Source: an uncultured Bacilli bacterium (GTDB lineage: Bacteria > Bacillota_I > Bacilli_A > RFN20 > DUOF01). Taken from it: DNA of 64,000 nucleotides. Of this stretch, positions 34,879-43,119 are shown piece after piece; the stretch's first letter is position 1, and each line of letters starts with the position of its first letter. The notes beneath the pieces were generated by a model. That model was not told the origin of the DNA, ran no database searches, and was given only the letters and a program-made list of their open reading frames with translations. Position numbers and translations under genes: made by a program. Location: positions 930,001-994,000 of the forward strand of contig CAKPSD010000001.1 of NCBI GenBank assembly GCA_934183255.1, in the 5' to 3' direction.

Positions 34879-36159
34879 ATGAAGGAAATACTAAAAATTA
34901 GGGGTAATAATTTATTGCATGGAGAAATTAGTATCGGAGGAGCTAAAAATTCATTAGTAGCTTTAATACCTGCTTCTATAATTACTAAGTCTGTAGTTAA
35001 GTTAACTAATGTAAAACCTATTGATGATACATATACTTTAATTAAAATATTAGAAAAACTTAATGTTAAAACTTTATATGATGATAAAGATTGTTTATAT
35101 ATAGATGCTAGAAATATTAAAAATCAAAAATTAGATTGTGAAGAAGTTTTAAAAATGAGGGCATCTTATTATTTTATGGGTTCTTTACTTTCATTATATA
35201 AAAAAGTTAGTGTAATAGGGCCAGGGGGTTGTAATTTTGGAGAAAGGCCAATAGATTTACACTTAAAAGCATTTGGATGTTTAGGAATTAATTATAAACT
35301 TGAAAATAATCTTTATTCTTTTAATAAAAATGGAGTTAATAAAAGAGTTATAAACTTTGAAAAAAAGTCAGTAGGAGCGACAATTAACGCTATACTTGCT
35401 AGTTGCAAAACTAATTCTAAAATAATAATTAACAATTGTGCATTAGAGCCAGAAATAGATGATTTAATTAATTTTCTTAATGAGTGTGGATGTGATATTT
35501 GTAGGGAAAAAGAAAGCATTGTTATAAATAAATGTAGTAAGTTGCATGGATGTGAATATAAGGTAATGAGTGATAGGATAGAAGCAGGCACTTTTCTTAT
35601 TATTGGTGCAGTGCTTGGAAATAATCTTAAGATTAATAATGTTAATCCAGAACATTTAAAAAGTCTAATAGATGTGTTAGAAGAAATTGGTGTTGATTTA
35701 CAAATTAAGAAAGAAAGCATTGTTGTTAATAAGGGTAATGAGTATAAAAGTACAAATGTTATAGTTAATCCATATCCTGGATTTCCTACAGATTTACAAC
35801 AGCCTTTGAGTGTGCTTTTATGTTTGTGTGATGGAGTAAGTACAATTAAAGAAACTATATATCCTGCCAGATTGAGCCATGTTGATTCTTTAAATGAAAT
35901 GGGAGCTAGTATTTCTATTAAAGATGATTTAATTGAGATTGAAGGAAATAAGAAATTTTATGGTAAGAGTGTAAGTGGTAAAGATTTAAGAGGTGGTATT
36001 AGTTTAGTTATTGCTGCACTTTTAGCAAGTAAGGAAAGTAAAATTGATGGTGTTAAATATATTAAAAGAGGGTATAGCGATTTAGTGAAAAAACTTAAGA
36101 AAATAGGTGCTAATGTGGAGTTAGAAAGGGTTAACGATGATGAAAAAGAAACTTGTTAG
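34879..36159 (+). CDS. murA: UDP-N-acetylglucosamine 1-carboxyvinyltransferase
   Basis: A 426-residue protein from ATG 34879. MurA adds enolpyruvate to UDP-GlcNAc, the first committed step of peptidoglycan synthesis. The Lys-Asn pair of the substrate site is at about residues 23-24 (GGAKNS), and the active-site Cys of the fosfomycin-target motif is Cys118 within GPGGCNFGERPIDLH. Later FPTDLQQP carries the catalytic Asp loop. Length is right for the EPSP-synthase-like fold. The only ribosome site, GAGGTG, is inside the upstream terminator stem. The following SGNH-like gene overlaps its 3' end by 23 bases. Confidence 0.95.
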   Translation: MKEILKIRGNNLLHGEISIGGAKNSLVALIPASIITKSVVKLTNVKPIDDTYTLIKILEKLNVKTLYDDKDCLYIDARNIKNQKLDCEEVLKMRASYYFMGSLLSLYKKVSVIGPGGCNFGERPIDLHLKAFGCLGINYKLENNLYSFNKNGVNKRVINFEKKSVGATINAILASCKTNSKIIINNCALEPEIDDLINFLNECGCDICREKESIVINKCSKLHGCEYKVMSDRIEAGTFLIIGAVLGNNLKINNVNPEHLKSLIDVLEEIGVDLQIKKESIVVNKGNEYKSTNVIVNPYPGFPTDLQQPLSVLLCLCDGVSTIKETIYPARLSHVDSLNEMGASISIKDDLIEIEGNKKFYGKSVSGKDLRGGISLVIAALLASKESKIDGVKYIKRGYSDLVKKLKKIGANVELERVNDDEKETC

Positions 36160-36889
36160 ATATTTAATTGTAGTATTTAGTGTTGTAGCAATGATTGTTG
36201 CGATAGTTAAATTAGTTAGCGATAATAAAAAGTGTAATACATATTTAGCTTTAGGAGATTACTTGAGTGTTAGTGGATCACTTAAGGGTGAGAGAATAGA
36301 TTCTTTTAGTACAATGCTAGGAGATTATTTAGTTAAAAGTGATTTAGTTAGTAGTGTTAATAATAGTTATACTTCATCAAGCATTAATAGTGAATTACTA
36401 TTAGAGATGATTTGTAAGGATGCATATAGCGGGAATGATACTGGATTAGTTTCAGTAATTAAAGATAGTAAATATATAACTATTAGTGTTGGAATGAATG
36501 ATATTTTACAATATTTAAGATTTGATTCTAATAAGCAAGATATAGTATATGATAAGGAATATATAAAAAGAAAATTAGAGATAATGAAACAAAATTATTA
36601 TGAAATAGTTGAAAATATTAAGGAGATAAATGCTGATGTAAGTATTTATTTAATGAGTTATTATTGCCCTTTTACATGGGTTAATGAAGACAATATAGAT
36701 AGTGTAAAAGAGGTGTTTAATCTTTTAAATGACTCTATTAAAGAGGTTAGTGAACTTATGGATGTTTACTATGTTGATATTAGTGAAGTTAGTAAAGAAG
36801 AAAATATGTTTAGCAAATATCAAGTTTATCTTAATGAATTAGGGCACGAATATATTTTTAGTGTATTTAGAAATAATTATTTTAACTAA
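36137..36889 (+). CDS. SGNH/GDSL-hydrolase-like protein lacking the catalytic Ser
   Basis: A 250-residue protein with one N-terminal membrane helix (about 6-26), then an SGNH-like domain. Block I reads YLALGDYLS: the nucleophile Ser of the GDS motif is Tyr. Block III GMNDIL has the usual Gly and Asn, and LNELGHEYIF near the C terminus supplies the His. The fold acts on esters in lipids or on acetylated sugars, but without Ser it may be inactive or bind rather than cut. It overlaps murA by 23 bases, which indicates co-expression with a peptidoglycan enzyme. The protein would be anchored at the outer membrane face. Confidence 0.65.
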   Translation: MMKKKLVRYLIVVFSVVAMIVAIVKLVSDNKKCNTYLALGDYLSVSGSLKGERIDSFSTMLGDYLVKSDLVSSVNNSYTSSSINSELLLEMICKDAYSGNDTGLVSVIKDSKYITISVGMNDILQYLRFDSNKQDIVYDKEYIKRKLEIMKQNYYEIVENIKEINADVSIYLMSYYCPFTWVNEDNIDSVKEVFNLLNDSIKEVSELMDVYYVDISEVSKEENMFSKYQVYLNELGHEYIFSVFRNNYFN

Positions 36890-36935
36890 TTTAATATAAT
36901 TTTAATAAAAGATAAAAATAATTATGGTGAGATTA

Positions 36936-37325
36936 ATGAAAGAAAAAATATCATATATTGTTATGAGTGTTTTATTCTATAATTTTATGTTTATCTTTTT
37001 ATATTATTTTAAAATAGTTAGTTATTTGTATGTTGATGTTTTTAATTTAAATAAATATTTGGTTATAACTATAAATAATTTGTTTTTAATACTTATAGAT
37101 ATTTTATTTATATATTTATATAAAACTTTAAAACTATATAAATTATCTTACTTTTTTATTTGCATAATTGGGACTTTTATAGGAGCAATTATTAGCGTTT
37201 TAGTATTAAAATTTAATAAGGAATTTAGCGATTATTTAGCAATAGTTTCATATTCTATAATAAATACTATATTTTTAGCTTATTCATTATATTTTGAAAA
37301 GAATAAGGAAAAAGTGTTTGTATGA
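36936..37325 (+). CDS. Small multi-pass membrane protein, unknown
   Basis: About 129 residues from the ATG at 36936, which has GGTGAG at suitable distance; an ATG at 36924 lacks a site. Four hydrophobic helices (about residues 5-25, 35-57, 66-90, 98-120) with few charged residues fill nearly the whole protein. I recognise no family, and the base composition is similar to neighbouring membrane genes. It sits between the SGNH-like gene and an unknown gene, all on the same strand, so it may belong to the same wall-related group, but that is inference. Confidence 0.6.
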   Translation: MKEKISYIVMSVLFYNFMFIFLYYFKIVSYLYVDVFNLNKYLVITINNLFLILIDILFIYLYKTLKLYKLSYFFICIIGTFIGAIISVLVLKFNKEFSDYLAIVSYSIINTIFLAYSLYFEKNKEKVFV

Positions 37326-37351
37326 ATTTTATGAAGCGTAATAAAAAATTG

Positions 37352-37380
37352 TTGAAATGAGATATTTTCGATGTTAAGAT
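37352..37380 (+). promoter_or_regulatory. Possible promoter of the gene at 37404
   Basis: TTGAAA and TAAGAT are spaced by 17 bases, and the start codon is 24 bases after the -10. The -10 is imperfect. Confidence 0.4.
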
Positions 37381-37403
37381 ATATACAGGGTAGGTGTTAG
37401 TTG

Positions 37404-37907
37404 ATGTTAGATCAAGATTATGATTGGATTTTAGACTTTGTTAATGTTAATGATGAAAGTTTTCATAATGAGTTATTTGAAATGGTAAAAGTATTACCTA
37501 GATATGTATATAAGCAACTTAAAGAAAAACAAAAGTTACATATTGATAATTCAAAATATGAACTTGCTCTTAATAAAATAAAAGATGAAGATGGTGAAAA
37601 ATTATCTTTAAATATAGATAAAATAGATGAAAAATTTTGCCTTACAATAAAAAAGCTAACTGAAGAAGAATTAGAAAAAATAACTAATGATAATTTAGAT
37701 TATGAAATTATGACTTTAGATCATTTGTATATGCAAGATGATGTTGGAGTTTATTATAAAGTTGAATTACGTGTTGATGATAGAGATAATATTAATATTG
37801 TATCTACTAGAGTTGTTAATGGATTAGAAGATTATGAAAATTCATTTCCAATAGATTATGAGGATTTAATACATATTGTTGAAACAAAGCAAAATATTAA
37901 GAGATAA
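37404..37907 (+). CDS. Hypothetical soluble protein
   Basis: A 167-residue protein from the ATG at 37404, whose site is GGTAGGTG. It is acidic and mixed alpha/beta, with no signal peptide, membrane helix or repeated cysteines. The motif DYDWILDFVN near the start and a middle segment rich in Lys and Glu do not match a family I can name. It stands alone ahead of the rpmE promoter. Because it lies between wall and translation genes of core type, it may be lineage-specific housekeeping. Its reality is supported by the codon pattern, the ribosome site and the plausible promoter. Confidence 0.65.
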   Translation: MLDQDYDWILDFVNVNDESFHNELFEMVKVLPRYVYKQLKEKQKLHIDNSKYELALNKIKDEDGEKLSLNIDKIDEKFCLTIKKLTEEELEKITNDNLDYEIMTLDHLYMQDDVGVYYKVELRVDDRDNINIVSTRVVNGLEDYENSFPIDYEDLIHIVETKQNIKR

Positions 37908-37926
37908 TTATTTGTTTAAATAAATA

Positions 37927-37955
37927 TTGAAATAAAAAAATTTATATGATATGAT
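37927..37955 (+). promoter_or_regulatory. Sigma-A promoter of rpmE
   Basis: TTGAAA and TATGAT are separated by 17 bases. The transcript would start close to the hairpin at 37968. Confidence 0.7.
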
Positions 37956-37967
37956 ACTTAAGACTTA

Positions 37968-37992
37968 CTTTGAAAAGGTAATATTTTCAAGG
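37968..37992 (+). promoter_or_regulatory. Leader hairpin of rpmE
   Basis: CTTTGAAAA pairs with TTTTCAAGG (one G-U) across the loop GGTAATA, near the expected 5' end of the transcript. The ribosome site GGAAGGAG follows. A structured leader of this kind could be an L31 autoregulatory element. Confidence 0.45.
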
Positions 37993-38009
37993 CGGAAGGA
38001 GCGAAATAT

Positions 38010-38219
38010 ATGAAAAAAGAAGGACATCCAAATTATAAGACAGTTAAAGTTACTTGTGTTACTTGTGGTAATACATTTGAAACTGGTTCTACATTAGATG
38101 AAATAAGAGTAGATACTTGTTCTAATTGTCACCCATTCTATACTGGTAAGCAAAGATTTGCTCAAACAGATGGTAGAGTAGGACGTTTCATGAAAAAATA
38201 TAATATGGAACAAAAGTAA
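38010..38219 (+). CDS. rpmE: Ribosomal protein L31, zinc type
   Basis: A 69-residue protein of the large ribosomal subunit. It starts with MKKEGHPNY and carries the CVTCGN and CSNCHPF cysteine pairs, so it is the zinc-binding form, which can be replaced by a zinc-free form during zinc shortage. The C-terminal tail GRVGRFMKKY is typical. It is transcribed alone from a clear promoter, with a hairpin in the leader and a strong terminator behind. The length matches the family. Confidence 0.97.
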   Translation: MKKEGHPNYKTVKVTCVTCGNTFETGSTLDEIRVDTCSNCHPFYTGKQRFAQTDGRVGRFMKKYNMEQK

Positions 38220-38241
38220 ACTTAATTAATTTGTGTATATG

Positions 38242-38274
38242 AGCCATTTGTAGTATAATGCAAATGGCTTTTTT
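38242..38274 (+). terminator. Terminator after rpmE
   Basis: AGCCATTTG/CAAATGGCT is a perfect 9-bp stem followed by TTTTT. It isolates rpmE from prfA. Confidence 0.9.
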
Positions 38275-38312
38275 GTGTTTTTGACATATAATTAAGGAAA
38301 GGAGATTTGACT

Positions 38313-39392
38313 ATGAGCGATAAAATGATTGAAAGATTAGAAGCAATGAAAAAGAGATATCTTGAGATAGATAAAATGATGGAAGATGAAGATTTAGTTA
38401 AAGATATTAAAAAATATACTGCTTTAGCTAAAGAACAAGGATCTCTTAGGGAAGTTGTAGATAAATATAATGAATATTTAAAGGAAAAAGATAATATTAA
38501 AGATTTAGAGGAATTAAAGCATGATTCTGATAAAGAAATGGCAGAACTTGCAAAAGAAGAATTAGAAGAAGCTAATGCTAATTTAGTTAGAATTGAAGAT
38601 GAAATGCAAGTTTTATTAGCGCCTAAAGATCCGTTAGATGATCGTAACGTTATAGTTGAAATTAGAGGAGCAGCTGGTGGAGATGAAGCTAATATTTTTG
38701 CTGGAGATTTATTTAGAATGTATACTAGATATGCAGAGAATGTTGGTTGGAAAATAGAAATGCTAGATGTTATGGAATCTGAGGCTGGAGGGTATTCTTT
38801 AGTTTCATTTATGGTTAAAGGAGATAAAGTATATTCTAAACTTAAATATGAATCAGGTGCACATCGTGTTCAAAGGGTGCCTAAAACAGAGAGTCAAGGA
38901 AGAATACATACATCTACTGCGACTGTACTAGTAATGCCTGAAGCAGATGAAGTTGATGTTGAAATTAATCCTAATGATTTGAGAATTGATACTTATAGAG
39001 CAAGTGGTGCTGGAGGACAACATATTAACAAAACAGATTCAGCAGTTAGAGTTACTCATATACCTACAGGAATAGTAGCAGAATGCCAAGATGGTAGATC
39101 ACAACATGAAAATAGAGCTAAAGCATTAATGATGATTAGAACTAGAGTTTTAGATAGTATGATTCAAAAGGCTGAGAGTGAAAGAAGTAGTGAAAGAAGA
39201 AGTAAAATAGGAACTGGAGATAGAAGTGAAAAGATTAGAACTTATAACTATCCTCAAAATAGGGTTAGTGACCATAGAATTGGTTTAAACTTACAACAAT
39301 TAGATATGATTATGGAAGGTAATCTTGATGTTTTATTTGATGCTTTAATCAATGCTGATTTGAAATTAAAACTTGAAGGAGCAGGCCTATGA
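38313..39392 (+). CDS. prfA: Peptide chain release factor 1
   Basis: A 359-residue release factor from the ATG at 38313, which has AAGGAGA upstream; an in-frame TTG at 38307 is closer to that site than usual. It contains the catalytic GAGGQHINKTDSAVR loop, which triggers peptidyl-tRNA hydrolysis, and RVPKTESQGR, where the PxT tripeptide (here Pro-Lys-Thr) reads stop codons UAA and UAG. Full length. The gene overlaps prmC by four bases (ATGA), and the PrmC methyltransferase modifies the Gln of this loop, a well-known pairing. Confidence 0.97.
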   Translation: MSDKMIERLEAMKKRYLEIDKMMEDEDLVKDIKKYTALAKEQGSLREVVDKYNEYLKEKDNIKDLEELKHDSDKEMAELAKEELEEANANLVRIEDEMQVLLAPKDPLDDRNVIVEIRGAAGGDEANIFAGDLFRMYTRYAENVGWKIEMLDVMESEAGGYSLVSFMVKGDKVYSKLKYESGAHRVQRVPKTESQGRIHTSTATVLVMPEADEVDVEINPNDLRIDTYRASGAGGQHINKTDSAVRVTHIPTGIVAECQDGRSQHENRAKALMMIRTRVLDSMIQKAESERSSERRSKIGTGDRSEKIRTYNYPQNRVSDHRIGLNLQQLDMIMEGNLDVLFDALINADLKLKLEGAGL

Positions 39393-40219
39393 TTAGTTAT
39401 GCAAGACTAATTGAAAATGCTAAGAAAAAAATAGATTTAAATAATTTGGAGCATAGAGCTATCTATGCTTTTTTAGGCGATATTTTGAATGTGGATAAAG
39501 CAAAAATATTAACTTTAAAAGATGAAATGGTTGAGGATAGCATTTTAGAAAAGTTTAGTGAAATGTTAGCTGATTATATAATTGATGAAAAACCTATTGA
39601 ATATATACTTGGTTATACTTATTTTTATGGAAATAAAATTAGTGTTAATGAAAATGTTCTTATACCTAGAGATGAGACAGAAGAGTTAGTAGAAAAAAGC
39701 TTAGAATATATAAAGAGTGGTTATAAAGTTTTAGATTTGTGTACAGGTAGTGGTGCAATTGCTATTAGTATAAAAAAAGAAGTTAATGATATAGAGGTTA
39801 CTGCTAGCGATATTAGCTCTAGAGCATTAGATGTTGCTAGAAAAAATGCTAAAGATAATGGTGTTAGCATAGAATTTGTATATGGGGATTTATTAGAACC
39901 ATTTAAAGGTAAAGAAAAATTTGATGTTATAGTTAGTAATCCACCTTATGTAAGCAAAAACTATACTATTAATAATATAGTTGCCCATGAACCATCTATT
40001 GCCTTATTTGCTGATAATGATGGTTTAAGTAACTATGAAAAAATAATTAAGGATTTGGATAAGGTATTAAATGATAATGGCACAATTTTGTTTGAAATTG
40101 GCTATGATCAAAATGAAAAAATAAAAAATATTTGTGATAAATATTTAAATAAATATTCATACGAATGTATAAAAGATATTAATGGCAATGATCGCATTGT
40201 AATTATAAAATTATTGTAG
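39389..40219 (+). CDS. prmC: Release factor glutamine methyltransferase
   Basis: A 276-residue protein with an N-terminal helical domain (about 1-85) and a Rossmann-type AdoMet methyltransferase domain. The glycine motif LDLCTGSGAIAISI is near residue 114, ASDIS follows, and the NPPYV motif that binds the glutamine substrate is near 190. It methylates the Gln of the GGQ loop in release factors, with prfA immediately upstream as the natural substrate. Translationally coupled by a 4-base overlap with prfA. Length and motifs are standard. Confidence 0.95.
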   Translation: MISYARLIENAKKKIDLNNLEHRAIYAFLGDILNVDKAKILTLKDEMVEDSILEKFSEMLADYIIDEKPIEYILGYTYFYGNKISVNENVLIPRDETEELVEKSLEYIKSGYKVLDLCTGSGAIAISIKKEVNDIEVTASDISSRALDVARKNAKDNGVSIEFVYGDLLEPFKGKEKFDVIVSNPPYVSKNYTINNIVAHEPSIALFADNDGLSNYEKIIKDLDKVLNDNGTILFEIGYDQNEKIKNICDKYLNKYSYECIKDINGNDRIVIIKLL

Positions 40220-40270
40220 TGGAAAACATGCGAAATGTGTGTTATTATTTTAATGTAGGGAGGTAAATTT

Positions 40271-40579
40271 ATGGATTGTGTTAAACTTTATTATAAAGAT
40301 GAACTTCTTGGTATTTTAACATATAAAGAACCTCAATATATTTTTGTGAAAAATGATAAATTTAGTAATCCTAATTTAATTAGTCATATTGGACTAAAGG
40401 ATAAAAATGAGTACTACTCTGATAAATTATTTACATTCTTTTATAAGTTTATTCCTAGTGATACTAGAGAAGATATTATAGAGAAAGCAGGTATTAAAAG
40501 TAAAGATAGCGATTTTGAAATGTTAAAGAAAGTTGCTAGATTAGATTTGAATAAGAGTCAGTTTTGGGTAGGGTTATAG
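40271..40579 (+). CDS. HipS-like small protein (HipA N-subdomain type)
   Basis: A 102-residue protein with GGGAGG upstream. LYYKDELLGILTYK and the later FTFFYKFIPSDTREDI resemble the N-terminal beta-rich subdomain of HipA kinases, which in HipBST systems is a separate small protein, HipS. It is immediately followed by the HipT-like kinase gene with a one-base gap. In those systems HipS acts as the antitoxin. The match is by motif and by gene order, so it is moderately sure. No HipB-like helix-turn-helix gene lies upstream; the gene before is prmC. Confidence 0.6.
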   Translation: MDCVKLYYKDELLGILTYKEPQYIFVKNDKFSNPNLISHIGLKDKNEYYSDKLFTFFYKFIPSDTREDIIEKAGIKSKDSDFEMLKKVARLDLNKSQFWVGL

Positions 40580-40580
40580 T

Positions 40581-41573
40581 ATGAATAGAAAGATAGAAAA
40601 TTGTAGAGATTTTAATGGATGTATAGATTTATCAAAATTAGAAGGATATAAAGAAAAAGGCGAAGTTGTTAATGGCAGTTATACTAAAGCGTGGTACAAT
40701 GTTGATGGTATACGTTTTTTACATAAACAGTATAATAGTGTTCTTTTAGCCTTTGGCGAAGTTTTGTATAGTAAAGTAGCTAAATCAATTGGTGTTAACT
40801 GTGCTAGTTATGATTTTGCTGAGCTATATGGTGAACCAGGAGTAATTACGTATGATTTTTTGAAAAAAGATGAGGCTTATTATACAACTTTAGAGTTAAC
40901 TAGCGAGTTTACCGATTCAAAATTTTCTTTAAAAGAAATACAACAAAATATAGATTTATTGATTATTCATAATAGTAAATATAATAATTTAAATTCGATA
41001 AAACAATTATTAGAAAATTTATTTCATATTAGTGATGATGAAAAGAAACAAATTCAAATTGAACTTGTTAAAATGTTTTGCTTAGATGCTTTGTTTCTTC
41101 ATAGTGATAGAAATTTGTGGAATCATGGAGTTATAGTTAATGAACTTACAGATAAAATGAGATTAGCTCCAATTCATGATAATTCCCATGTTTTGAGATT
41201 AGAAAGAGGTAAAGAATATATAAAAGATACTATTTCTAAATTAATTAGTAATGAAAAAATAGATGATTTTAAGAATAGTTCTACTTTTAATGTAATTGAT
41301 GGTTGCGAAAATTTACTTGATCAATTAATTAAATTTTATATTGAAGCAGACGATGAAACAAAAAAAGTCATTGAGAATATTTATTCTAATGTGAATGTGC
41401 AAAAATGTGTTGAAGAAGTTAATGATATTTGTGAAATTGATGATGTTTCTTTATTATGGATAAAAGCTATGTTAAATTATCGTCAAAATAGTATTTTAAA
41501 AGTAATAGAAAGTGTTAAAATAAGTGATGATGAGGCAAAGATGCCTAAGGTTAGTTTAAAAAAAAGAAAGTAG
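40581..41573 (+). CDS. HipT-like serine/threonine kinase
   Basis: A 330-residue protein of the HipA/PI3K-like kinase group lacking the N-terminal subdomain. A Gly-rich loop NGSYTKAWY (about residues 31-39) is followed by FLHKQY with the likely ATP Lys. The catalytic stretch LFLHSDRNLWNHGVI has Asp and Asn in the HxDxxxxN arrangement, and LAPIHDNSHVL supplies the metal Asp. HipA phosphorylates glutamyl-tRNA synthetase, HipT tryptophanyl-tRNA synthetase. The preceding 102-residue gene looks like HipS, and the next gene is asnS, although asnS is a core gene and may be coincidental. Length equals known HipT proteins. Confidence 0.7.
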   Translation: MNRKIENCRDFNGCIDLSKLEGYKEKGEVVNGSYTKAWYNVDGIRFLHKQYNSVLLAFGEVLYSKVAKSIGVNCASYDFAELYGEPGVITYDFLKKDEAYYTTLELTSEFTDSKFSLKEIQQNIDLLIIHNSKYNNLNSIKQLLENLFHISDDEKKQIQIELVKMFCLDALFLHSDRNLWNHGVIVNELTDKMRLAPIHDNSHVLRLERGKEYIKDTISKLISNEKIDDFKNSSTFNVIDGCENLLDQLIKFYIEADDETKKVIENIYSNVNVQKCVEEVNDICEIDDVSLLWIKAMLNYRQNSILKVIESVKISDDEAKMPKVSLKKRK

Positions 41574-41583
41574 GGAAAGTTTT

Positions 41584-42978
41584 ATGTTTGAATACATGAC
41601 TGTTAGAGAGTTATATGAGTTAATGCAAAATAGTGATGAGTTAGAGAAAGAAAACTTAGATTATGTTGAATTACAAGGATGGATTAGAACAAATAGAAAT
41701 AATGGTTCTGTTGGCTTTATTGAATTAAATGATGGAACTTATTTTAGAAGTGCTCAACTAGTTTATGATAAAGATAATGATAATTTTGATAATTACTCTA
41801 AATATGGTACTGGATGTGCAGTTACAGTAATGGGAAAATTAATTGTTACTCCAGGAAATAAACAACCTTTTGAAATTCATGTTAAAGAGATTGTTTTAGA
41901 GGGGGATTGTAAAGATGATTATCCTTTACAAAAGAAAAGACATGGCTTTGAGTTTTTAAGAGAAATTGCTCACTTAAGACCTAGAACAAATACTTTTAGT
42001 GCAGTATTTAGGGTTAGAAGTGTTTTAGCTATGGCAATTCATGAGTTCTTCCAATCTCAAGGATTTGTTTATGTAAATTCACCTATTATAACAAGTAATG
42101 ATGCAGAAGGTGCTGGAGAAGCATTTATTGTTACTACTCGTGAAGATAATAAATATGAAGAAGACTTTTTTGGAAAGAAAGCTTCTTTGACTGTATCTGG
42201 TCAATTAAATGCAGAAGCATTTGCTTTAGCATTTAGAGATGTATATACTTTTGGGCCTACTTTTAGAGCAGAAAATTCTAATACAATTAGACACGCAAGT
42301 GAGTTCTGGATGATAGAACCTGAAATTGCTTTTGCAGATTTAGAAGATGATATGTATTTAGCAGAAGATTTAATTAAGTATTGTATTAATAATGTTTTAG
42401 AAAATTGTCCTGAAGAAATGCAATTCTTTAATAAAATGATAGATAATACTTTACTTGAAAGATTAGATAAAGTTGTTAATAGTGAGTTTAAGAGAATGTC
42501 TTATACAGAAGCTATCGAAAAATTACAAGAAGCTGTTAAAAATGGTCATGAGTTTGAAGATAAAAATATATTCTGGGGTATGGATTTACAATCAGAACAT
42601 GAAAGATATATTTGTGAGAATGTTGTAAATGGACCAGTATTTTTAACTGATTATCCTAAAGATATTAAAGCTTTCTATATGAGATTAAATGATGATGGCA
42701 AGACAGTTGCTGCAGCTGATTTATTAGTTCCTTTTGTTGGAGAATTAATTGGTGGATCTCAAAGGGAAGAAAGATATGATTACTTAGTTAAGAGAATGGA
42801 TGAACTAGGTATGAAAAAAGAAGGATTAGAATGGTATCTAGATTTAAGAAGATATGGTGGTTGTAAGCACGCAGGCTTTGGTGTTGGATTTGAAAGATTA
42901 GTTATGTATGTTACAGGTATGCAAAATATAAGAGATGTAATACCATTTGCAAGAACTCCTAAAAACTTATTATTCTAG
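41584..42978 (+). CDS. asnS: Asparaginyl-tRNA synthetase
   Basis: A 464-residue class IIb synthetase that joins asparagine to tRNA(Asn). The OB-fold anticodon domain is in residues about 20-120 (VELQGWIRTNRNNGSVGFI). Motif 2 FRAENSNTIRHASEF and motif 3 GFGVGFERLVMYV are both visible, and the Asn-specific SPIITSNDAEGAGE follows motif 1. Full length for Bacilli. It begins 10 bases after the HipT-like gene and continues into the small membrane peptide gene with an 10-base gap, so the group could be transcribed together. Confidence 0.97.
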   Translation: MFEYMTVRELYELMQNSDELEKENLDYVELQGWIRTNRNNGSVGFIELNDGTYFRSAQLVYDKDNDNFDNYSKYGTGCAVTVMGKLIVTPGNKQPFEIHVKEIVLEGDCKDDYPLQKKRHGFEFLREIAHLRPRTNTFSAVFRVRSVLAMAIHEFFQSQGFVYVNSPIITSNDAEGAGEAFIVTTREDNKYEEDFFGKKASLTVSGQLNAEAFALAFRDVYTFGPTFRAENSNTIRHASEFWMIEPEIAFADLEDDMYLAEDLIKYCINNVLENCPEEMQFFNKMIDNTLLERLDKVVNSEFKRMSYTEAIEKLQEAVKNGHEFEDKNIFWGMDLQSEHERYICENVVNGPVFLTDYPKDIKAFYMRLNDDGKTVAAADLLVPFVGELIGGSQREERYDYLVKRMDELGMKKEGLEWYLDLRRYGGCKHAGFGVGFERLVMYVTGMQNIRDVIPFARTPKNLLF

Positions 42979-42988
42979 GAGAATATTT

Positions 42989-43117
42989 ATGAAAGAAACT
43001 ATTAATAGAAAAGAGATTGCTAGAAAAAGAATTCGTGGACTTATTATCTTTTTAATAGTAGTTTTATCATGCGTTTTATTTTATGATGTATATTTACTTG
43101 TAAAAGGTTGGTTTTAG
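42989..43117 (+). CDS. Small single-TM protein of 42 residues
   Basis: A 42-residue reading frame begins 10 bases after asnS with TAGGAG 8 bases upstream. The first 17 residues are very basic (KEIARKRIRG) and the rest is a hydrophobic helix (IIFLIVVLSCVLFYDVYLLV). It ends two bases before the next membrane gene. The proper ribosome site and exact fit between two genes make it likely to be real. The topology would place the basic end inside. I recognise no family. Confidence 0.6.
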   Translation: MKETINRKEIARKRIRGLIIFLIVVLSCVLFYDVYLLVKGWF

Positions 43118-43119
43118 AT

